From positions 1,425,951 through 1,489,950 of the forward strand of contig VZDJ01000046.1 of NCBI GenBank assembly GCA_008694505.1: 64,000 nt of DNA, given 5' to 3'. The DNA is from Cyanoderma ruficeps (taxonomy: Eukaryota; Chordata; Aves; Passeriformes; Timaliidae). Below, one piece after another: positions 57,587 through 64,000 of this stretch (the first letter of the stretch is position 1; each line of letters begins with the position of its first letter). The notes under the pieces are model-generated. The model was given only the letters and a program-made list of their open reading frames with translations, was not told where the DNA came from and made no database searches. Both the position numbers and the translations under genes were made by a program.

Positions 57587-57752
57587 TGCCTTGGGAAGGC
57601 TGAGCTGGAACTGAGACTGGACAGAGCTGGAGAATAAAGTAGATATTTATTGAAAGGCCTCTAGGACACACCTTGGGCAGGACAAGAGCCTGGCCAGAGC
57701 TACACCCAAGGTGGACACAAAATGGACTCCCAGTCACAAGGTCTCACACTTT
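57587..57752 (-). mobile_element. 3' fragment of the 12-kb LTR family
   Basis: The plus strand begins tgccttgggaaggctgagc and continues 'gagactggacagagctggag', 'gtagatatttattgaaaggc', 'caggacaagagcctggcc' and 'caaggtctcacactt'. It is colinear with the LTR at 11955 and then breaks off. It shares the minus-strand aataaa signal but has only one acaaaatgg unit, suggesting the 11-bp expansion is specific to the other copy. Confidence 0.88.
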
Positions 57753-57950
57753 TTTAGAGAGAAGTGGGCAATTTCAGATGCCTGGTCTGGATTTTATGCC
57801 TCAAATTTTAATGGACTTCAGTCCATAAAGACTAATTCCTCCTTAGAAGCCCATGCTTACATTTATCTGAATGCATACAAACTGGCCTACTTTCATTAAT
57901 CTCAATTAATTTGATATCTGAGCTGCTAAGGAGAGAGGAAAAGTGATGTC
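57753..57950. other. Unassigned spacer
   Basis: Nothing is recognised. Confidence 0.4.
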
Positions 57951-58078
57951 AGACTTAACTTGGGGAAATTAATTTAATTTATTTCAAGTAAAACAGAGCG
58001 GGACAAGGAAGAATAACAACAAATCTTGAAACATCTTCCCACCACTCCTTCCTTCTAATTTTCTCCTAAGCCTACTGC
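57951..58078 (+). mobile_element. Truncated copy of avian repeat at 58755
   Basis: It starts agacttaacttggggaaatt, the same start as the element at 58755, and stays alignable for about 125 bp through 'catcttcccaccactccttc'. It then ends or becomes unrecognisable. It has the same orientation as the larger copy, about 800 bp away. Confidence 0.8.
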
Positions 58079-58754
58079 AGGTTATATTTTAGTTTAAGGC
58101 ACAAATCTGTTCTGAAGTTACTTTAAAGTTCACTTGTTTAGGCACTTGAGAACAGCAGCGAAATAAAGTAATTAAAAATCTAATATAACTGACAGGTCCT
58201 TGTTAAATCAGCCCTGCCAAACCTATGCAAAAACAATTACAGTATGCAAATGTTGATGATCCACCTTAATGCTATTCCCTGTTAAATGTCAGAGAATGAA
58301 AAATGCATTGGATAATCAGAATTCCCTTGCTCTTATGATGATGCTGTAGTGATAAATACAAATGTCACTTTTCTGAGGTAGTTTATGGACAAAACAATCA
58401 CATCACCACTGCAGGCAAATCAGAGTCGGTGTCTCTGGTCAGCTGTGGACGAGGAAATTAATTCAGCAATATTTCACTATGTCTTCCTGAAATTGACCGA
58501 AATTTTCATTGCATTTGTAATAAGAGGTGGGCATAAAAATGTCGAGCTTTTGAAATGTGTAAAATCCAAGCATTTTTCCTTTGACTGCGTGTGAATATTG
58601 ACATATTGATGGTGGTTGGTTGACCCAGGCTGATGCCAGCTCTCCACCAAAGTCACTCTGTCACTTCCCTCCTCAGCTGGCCAGAGAGAAAATGTGAACA
58701 AAAAGCTCATGGAGCAAGGTAAGGGCACTCAGCAATTGCCATCCTGGGCAAAAT
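58079..58754. other. Unassigned DNA between two repeat copies
   Basis: About 680 bp separate the truncated and the long copy of the same repeat. It is AT-leaning, with no exon or other repeat recognised. Confidence 0.45.
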
Positions 58755-59648
58755 AGACTTAACTTGGGGAAATTAATTTCATTTATTCCAAATAAAGCCC
58801 AGTGGGACAATGAGAAATCAACCCAAATTCCAAAACACCTTCCCACTGCCCCTTCCTTCTTCCAGTTTCCTCCTCCCCAAGAGCTGCAGGGAGATGGGGA
58901 ATGGGGACTGTGGTCAATTCGTCACGGGTTGTCTCTGCTCCCTTCTGCTCCAGTGTGAGATCCCTCCCATGGCAGAGTCCTTCAGGCCCTTCTCACAGGT
59001 GACTCCTCACCCTGGGCTGCAGTTCTTCCCAAATTCCTCCTCATGGGCCCCCTCCCATGGCGTCATTCCTTCAGGGATGGGCTGCTCCAACGTGGGTCCC
59101 TCATGGGGTCATAAATCTTGCCATAAACCTGCTCCAGTGTGTGCTCCTCTCTCTACAGGGCCCCGGGTCCTGCCAGGACCTGCTCCAGTGTGGGCTCCTC
59201 TCTCTACAGAACCCCAGGCCCTGCCAGGACCTGCTCCAGTGTGGGCTTTCTGTGCGGTCACAACCTAATTTTGGGCATCCTCCTGCTCCAGCATGGGCTT
59301 CTCCACTGCTGCAAGTTTATTTTTGCTCCCCCATGGGCTGCAGGGCACAGCTGCCCCTCCATGGGCTGCCCCAATCTCTGTTCCAGCTCCTGAAGCAGCT
59401 CCTGCCCCTCCTTCTCCATGACCTTGGTGCCTGCAGGGCTCTTCCTCTCACATATTCTCAATCCTCTTTTCTCCGGCTCCTGCACAGAAAATCCTTTCCC
59501 ATTCTTAACTCTGCTATCCCAAAGATGTTGGGTCCATCCTGGAGCTGGCTGGAATTTTCTCCATTGGACATGGAGGAATCTTTTGGGGGCTTCTCACAGA
59601 AGCCACCCCTGTAACCCTTCCACTGCCAAAAACCTGGCCACCAAAAGC
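58755..59648 (+). mobile_element. Avian interspersed repeat, about 0.9 kb
   Basis: It starts agacttaacttggggaaatt and runs through recurring 'ctgctccagtgtgggctcc' and 'catgggctgc' phrases to 'cttctcacagaagccacccc' and 'aaaaacctggccacc'. I recognise this word pattern as a widespread repeat of bird genomes but cannot give its class or name with confidence; an ERV/LTR origin is possible. Internally a 51-bp unit is tandemly repeated (59129, 59180 and 59231). An open frame of 185 codons (59057-59614) is created by the repeat's own composition and is not accepted as a gene. Confidence 0.75.
59129..59250 (+). repeat. 51-bp tandem repeat inside avian repeat
   Basis: Units start ctgctccagtgtg at 59129, 59180 and 59231. 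The first two are full, and the third breaks off after about 20 bases. The period is a multiple of three, so the frame stays open and mimics a repeat protein. Confidence 0.93.
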
Positions 59649-61276
59649 AGTAGAAATATTAGAACAAATTCTTTTTTAGGCAATGATCGTGTTAGGGGAG
59701 AGACGATGGAGCTGCAGTTGTAAGGAGGAAGATACCTGAGTTCAGGGGTTTTTTTATATAACTAAAAAGAAATATGAGAACATACTGCACAAATACAGTG
59801 TTCTGGGGTCCACAGGAGGGGCAAAAATCAAATCCCAACCCCAAAAATTGCCTTAATACAGAATTGACCAGAAATCCTATACACTTGTTCGTACAATGTG
59901 AGGTTAACAAACTCTACTCAAAAAAACCCAAACCAAACCAAAAAAAACCAACCCACCAAAAAGCCCCACCAAGCAACCCTCAAATCAAAACAAAAGCAAA
60001 AACCCACCCCAAAACTAAAACAAAACCCAAACAAACCCAAACCAACCTGTCCATTTATTTACTTCTTCAGCTTTATCTAATTTCTCAGTGTACATCATTT
60101 CAGAGGTCTGAGCTTGTATCACATATCCCTATTTATCCTTAAGAAATAAACCCAAATAGACTATTTTGTGCCTCTCCTAAAAGTCTAAAACCATGTCAAA
60201 CAACAAACAAGAATATCTTTTGTTTTTCCACTTTCTGCCTTATTATTGCTGTTTGACACAGATGGTTATAAACAAAGATCTAAAGAGAATTTTAATTCCT
60301 AGGGAAAAAAGACAATGAAAAAAAGTATTTCTTGACACTGCTTTTTTCTTTTTTTTTTCTTTTCTTCAAGCATGATGGATTTTGACTTAGCACTTCTAAT
60401 TCAGTAAAATCTCTAATTCTGTTACAGCAAGGATTTGGAGCTGGACATCTTGAGGGAGAGAGAAATGGAGATGGAGGAAAGAATGAGGGATGGAAGAGAG
60501 AGAAACTGCTCATGTCCCCAAATTCATTTGAGTTCCAGTCTTGGGGGGTCAGTAAAAAAGTGCAAGGGTCTAAACAGCAATGCCTAAATTTGAAGTTTAA
60601 TGTTCAATTAATCCAGTCTGGTTTACAGATTTGTCCATGATTCATCCAGTATTGAAGCCTTTTTTCTTTTTGCTTCAGACAAATGCGATTCAATCAGATC
60701 TTATCCTGAGGGAATATAAAAGAAATATTGTTTTATTACAACCCTGATGTGTTCTCTACAGCTGTACAGCTCTAAAATGTGGGATCACTCATAGAAAATA
60801 ATAAGATATTTGCAGCGATTTATTTTTGGGGACACTTGCCCTGGTACCTCTGGTATCCAAGTATGTGGCATGTTGTATAACAGAGTGCTTCGATCTCCTG
60901 TGGGGCAGGATTCACGTTCCATGGAGAAATCAGTCCTACAGCTCATTCCAGGGCAATGGCTCTTCCTCCAAAAGGGGACAGCAACCAGCAGGAGGAGAAA
61001 AATGAATTGAAAAGACTCGGTGGATCTTCTCAAGCTTGCACTTGGGAAATGTGTGTTCCCATGGAAAACGTGTGGTGACCTTCAAGGCCAGGTGATGCCA
61101 CCAGAGCCAGGAGCAGCCCCACTCTGGGTGGGTGCCCAGCCCTACACACACAGTCACAGCTGGGAAAGAGGTGTGGGCCACATGTGACACACCTGATCCA
61201 TGAAAATGTTTGACTCCAGACCAATAACGTGGATAATCTTGTCATCCAGATGAGAGAAGTCATAATCTCAGTCTGC
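59649..61276. other. Unannotated stretch with A/C-rich tract
   Basis: Besides the low-complexity tract at 59920-60045 and T-rich runs near 60345-60360, nothing is recognised. Confidence 0.5.
59920..60045 (+). repeat. A/C-rich low-complexity tract
   Basis: Degenerate ccaaa, aaaccc and caaaa repeats contain almost no T or G. The lysine/proline-rich frame across it is an artefact. Confidence 0.9.
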
Positions 61277-61528
61277 AGCTTCCTCACGAGGGGAAGAGGA
61301 GGATCTGATCTCCGCACTGGTGACCAGTGACACGACCTGAGGGAATGGCTGGAGCTGTGTCAGGGGAGGTTTGGGTTGGAGATCAGGAAAAGGTTCTTCC
61401 CCTGGAGAGTGGTGAGGCACTGCCCAGGCTCCCCAGGGAAGGGGTTACTGCACCAAGCCCAGCAGAGTTCCGGAAGGTTTTAGACAAAACTCTCAGGCAC
61501 AGGGTGGGATTTTTGAGGTTGTCCTGTG
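61277..61528 (+). mobile_element. CR1, left part of twice-interrupted copy
   Basis: The sense-strand blocks are 'ttcctcacgaggggaagagg', 'gtgaccagtgacacgacctg', 'agggaatggctggagctgtg', 'aaaaggttcttcccctggag' and 'ctcaggcacagggtgggatt', ending gttgtcctgtg. It is the same CR1 subfamily as 18431-18701. The expected continuation ('cagg..aggagttggact') is absent here and appears at 62184. Confidence 0.9.
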
Positions 61529-61840
61529 TGGATATAGGATGTGGACCTAATTAGCATAGCTAGTGTGATAACCAAGATGCCTTGGCAAGAACAAACAGAG
61601 CTTCAAAGATTACAAGAAGATTGGGTCAAGATTGGCGACAGGAAAAGAAGATTGAATCAAACTTCTGCAAGCAAGAGATGTTGTAAAATGTGTGAGTTTG
61701 TCTGTGTGATGTTTGACTTAATCATTGTAGTAAAAAACAATTAGCCTTCCTAGACTAGTGTGTAAGCATTTGGAAATCACAGTAAAGATGGATTCTGATG
61801 ATGAATCAGTCTTCCCATCTCTCTCTCTCAATTGTCAAGA
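61529..61840. mobile_element. 312-bp insertion with flanking 8-bp repeat
   Basis: This segment lies between two copies of gtcctgtg (61521-61528 and 61841-61848). Those eight bases occur once in the undisturbed CR1 consensus, so they are probably a target-site duplication. If the duplication is only gtcctg, the inserted element starts TGTGGATATAGG and ends gtcaaga, which is LTR-like on the left but ends GA rather than CA. A cagtaaag motif near 61780 may be a variant poly(A) signal. No second copy is seen in the window. An open frame at 61541-61744 has no domain. Confidence 0.6.
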
Positions 61841-61853
61841 GTCCTGTGCTGTG

Positions 61854-62183
61854 GGCCTGAGAGATTTTAGCCTGCTAGCAGCTGCTAACCTTTTCCCAAG
61901 GAAAAATTTCTCAAGAAAGTCTCTTCTCAAAAAAATCTTGGCAAACAACTCTCCTTTCTCAAAAAAGGCTTTCTCTAGGTGGTGTTTTGGTTTTTTTTTG
62001 TTCGGGAACCGAACCTGAGTTGTGGTGGTGAGAAGGACAAATTTTAACCACTAGACCAGCAGGGAAAGGCTGTTTTGACAAAGGAGAGTTGTTTGCCAAG
62101 ATTGTTTTGAGAAGAAACTTTCTTGAGAAATTTTTCCTTGGGAAAAGGTTAGCAGATGCTAGCAGGCTAAAATCTCCCAGGCC
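61854..62183. mobile_element. Foldback element with tRNA-like loop
   Basis: The left arm (61854-61973) and right arm (62064-62183) are inverted copies of 120 bp with about 7 mismatches (about 94 percent identity) and no gaps. The outer ends begin ggcctg followed by gagattttagcctgctagca. The 90-bp loop (61974-62063) is almost entirely a minus-strand tRNA-Glu-like sequence plus an A/T run. Immediately outside the arms are tgtgctgtg (61845-61853) and tgcactgtg (62184-62192), 9-bp direct repeats matching at 7 positions. The element interrupts a CR1 whose remainder starts right after it. Long inverted ends with an 8-10-bp duplication recall Mutator-like or hAT non-autonomous DNA elements, but no transposase is present and I do not recognise the family. 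An alternative origin is an inverted duplication of a tRNA-derived retroposon. Confidence 0.85.
61994..62065 (-). pseudogene. tRNA-Glu(CTC)-like pseudogene or SINE head
   Basis: Read on the minus strand from 62065, the 72 bases follow the vertebrate tRNA-Glu layout. The 5' acceptor strand is TCCCTGC, the A box is TGGTCTAGTGGTTA, the anticodon loop is TTCTCAC with CTC at the anticodon positions, and the B box is GGTTCGGTTCC (one change from the GGTTCGANTCC consensus). The anticodon stem has at least three mismatches, and the 3' acceptor strand is replaced by an A run, so cloverleaf folding fails. It is therefore a tRNA-derived relic rather than a working tRNA. It lies in the loop of the foldback element. 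A T6 stretch downstream on the minus strand (complement of 61961-61966) could end a Pol III transcript. Confidence 0.85.
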
Positions 62184-62255
62184 TGCACTGTGCAGAAGTA
62201 GGAGCTGGACTTGATGATCCTTCCATCTCAGGATATTCCATGATTCTGCAGTGGT
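62184..62255 (+). mobile_element. CR1 terminus beyond the foldback element
   Basis: The sense strand reads 'cactgtgcagaagtaggagc', 'tggacttgatgatccttcca' and 'ctcaggatattccatgattc'. It completes the CR1 started at 61277 and restores its 3' end. The usual 'gtgggtcccttcca' part is partly deleted. Confidence 0.88.
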
Positions 62256-63968
62256 TAATGCTGTTACTTAAATCAGCTGCATTTTTTCTCAATTCCCATT
62301 TAACGTCCTTCACACTTGTGTCCATAGCCCTGTTGATCCCTTAGAAGAAAATTCTGTATTTATATACCTGCACAATTAAACGAAAACCCAAAAAACTTCC
62401 TTGACATCTCTGCTGGGTGTGGATACGTCTGGATCACATCTGGGAACAGAAGAGGAAGAAAAATAGACTGAAGGGAGGAAAGCAGAGCATTTCCAAACAG
62501 CCATTTCCCACTCTTCCCTTTATTTACCATGAGAACTGGAGATGCAGTTTTGGGGCTGTTGACATCTTTCCCTCCCTGAGTCGTTTCATTTAATGAACTC
62601 TAAACACATCACTCGGAAGGGCTGACATATGAGACCTTTCAAAGTGAGAACTGAGCCCAGGCAACTGAGAAATGGTGGCATCAGTCAAGGAAACTGGTTA
62701 TTTGAATGTCCTTTTTAAGGGTTCTTTATTTTCCTGTTCATTTATCTGCTCCAGGGAAAATAGATAGAGAGGGGGAGAGGGATAAATAGAGCATCCTTCC
62801 CTGGATCAACAAAACCTCTGTTCCACCAACCCTTGATGGAATGGTCTAATGGGGGTGGAAAGGAAGATTAAAAAGTAGCTTGGACACAAATAATAGGTCA
62901 CAGGAAATACAGGGAGGCTGATCAGTGAGCTGGGCTGGCCAATACTCAGACTTTGCGAAGTTCTGTAGATTTATTGAGAGCACTGAGGGGTGTCAGCATT
63001 CTGGGAGTGGGGACAACAACTCTACTGCAAAGTTTAGCATCTCTCAGAAAGAAATAATTCGCAGCTGATTGTGTGAACAACCAAGATTAGATTAGGTAAG
63101 AATTAAGTTTTTTTCCAAAAAAAACCCCCCAAACAAATCCAAGGGTGGTTTGTGCAATTACACCTGCAATTTTCTCTGTACTGATTTAATAATGAATTTT
63201 CTCTTGCTCGTATAGATAAAATGACTTCTGGAGGAAGATTACAGCTTCCTAAGCAAGATGCCAGAGTAAATTGAAAACTACATAAAATAATCTGAGGCTT
63301 TGAAAGGAATATATTTAGTGCTTTTCTTTGCCAAGAAGAAAAACAGAGAGAAGGGAACAGAGGCAGTGGTGACTGGTTTATTTGGATGCTCTTCTTTTTG
63401 GAACCCATACTACAACATTTTTGCTACTTCGGGTTTGCTTATTCTCCATTTTTTATTATTTATTTATCATCCTGTTAGCAGCCTGGTATTTATTAACCAT
63501 AATTCCTTACAGAACTTCCCATTTCTGTATTATTTGTGCCTCATTTGTAGCCGCAAATTTCAGAAAATTAAATTACTGTTCCTGCACGAGGGGCTTTCCT
63601 CACAGGCAGGGAGTAGATGTGAATCCAGTGGATCGCTCCCACACCCAAGGAAATTTGTGTCCTGATGTTCCTTCTCCCAGCCCCTTGCTTTGCCCACATT
63701 TTCATCAAGCACAGGCAAGGCCAGATCTTGAATCTCACGCCCACAGGATGGGATTCACCTCGGAAAACTCTGGGCACCATAAATTTGGGGAAGAATTTTG
63801 GGACTCTAAATAGAGAGGAGAGCGTGAGCCACGTCACCAAGGGAGTTGGAGCATCTTCTTCAGGCTGCTGCACTTTTCTCCAGGGAGGAACACCTCAAAG
63901 ACCAATTTTCGGATGGTTAAAATTTAGTGGCACAAAGCACAGATCCAGTCACTGCTCCAGAATCCCAA
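62256..63968. other. Unannotated non-coding stretch
   Basis: No repeat family or exon is recognised. An A/C-rich patch lies at 63117-63133. The open frame at 63382-63813 (143 codons) has no domain. Confidence 0.5.
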
Positions 63969-63984
63969 GAGGGGATTCTCTGCT

Positions 63985-64000
63985 TTTTTTTTTTTTTTTT
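63985..64000 (+). repeat. Poly-T run at window end
   Basis: At least 16 T residues run to the last base. Whether this is the tail of a larger element cannot be judged because the window stops. Confidence 0.9.

Noticed and set aside
59057..59614. 185-codon frame with 17-residue repeats
   Set aside because: Created by the 51-bp tandem unit of a widespread avian repeat.
61541..61744. 67-codon frame inside the 312-bp insertion
   Set aside because: No domain, and the element shows LTR-like rather than coding structure.
61994..62065. Functional tRNA-Glu gene
   Set aside because: The anticodon stem is broken and the 3' acceptor strand is replaced by an A run, so it cannot fold as a mature tRNA.

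Overview
The window looks like non-coding DNA from a bird, most likely a songbird (Passeriformes). This rests on more than twenty CR1 LINE 3' fragments, whose ends read 'cacagaatggtttgggttgg' or the complement, and on about a dozen LTRs of endogenous retroviruses that resemble songbird ERV LTRs as I remember them. The base composition is AT-leaning, as in a gene-poor part of a large chromosome. Runs of N (2803, 12440, 23843, 39102-39109, 50075), several of them in low-complexity DNA, indicate a draft assembly.

I found no convincing protein-coding exon on either strand. Every open frame is short, lacks a recognisable domain and mostly coincides with a repeat or low-complexity tract. The window is therefore intergenic or part of a very large intron. 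I cannot exclude small exons, lncRNA exons or conserved enhancers.

Layout. 1-11.9 kb: sparse CR1 relics, a 19-bp minisatellite and two solo LTRs (2426-2728, 10113-10415) of one small family with 6-bp target-site duplications (TSDs). 11.9-13.0 kb: a CR1 split by a minus-strand LTR that carries an internal tandem duplication with an N at the joint. 13-28.9 kb: mostly unannotated DNA with a few CR1 fragments, a GATA/CTAT microsatellite and an AT-rich tract. 28.9-41 kb: denser repeats, including LTRs at 28935, about 33.6 kb, 37106, 38868 (8-bp terminal inverted repeats, 5-bp TSD) and 40442. 43-53 kb: CR1 split by an LTR (44628-45120), a pure TTTTTC hexanucleotide array, a cluster of opposed LTRs (46962-48480) and LTRs at 49993 and 52001. 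54-64 kb: CR1, a second copy of the 28.9-kb LTR, a large avian interspersed repeat with 51-bp internal repeats, and at 61.3-62.25 kb a CR1 interrupted twice.

The most unusual object is at 61854-62183. It is a foldback element with two 120-bp arms about 94 percent identical as inverted repeats. Its 90-bp loop holds a minus-strand tRNA-Glu(CTC)-like sequence with near-intact A and B boxes. Imperfect 9-bp direct repeats flank it, and it sits inside a CR1 next to an older insertion with its own 8-bp flanking duplication. I do not recognise this foldback family. It is the best candidate here for something undescribed.
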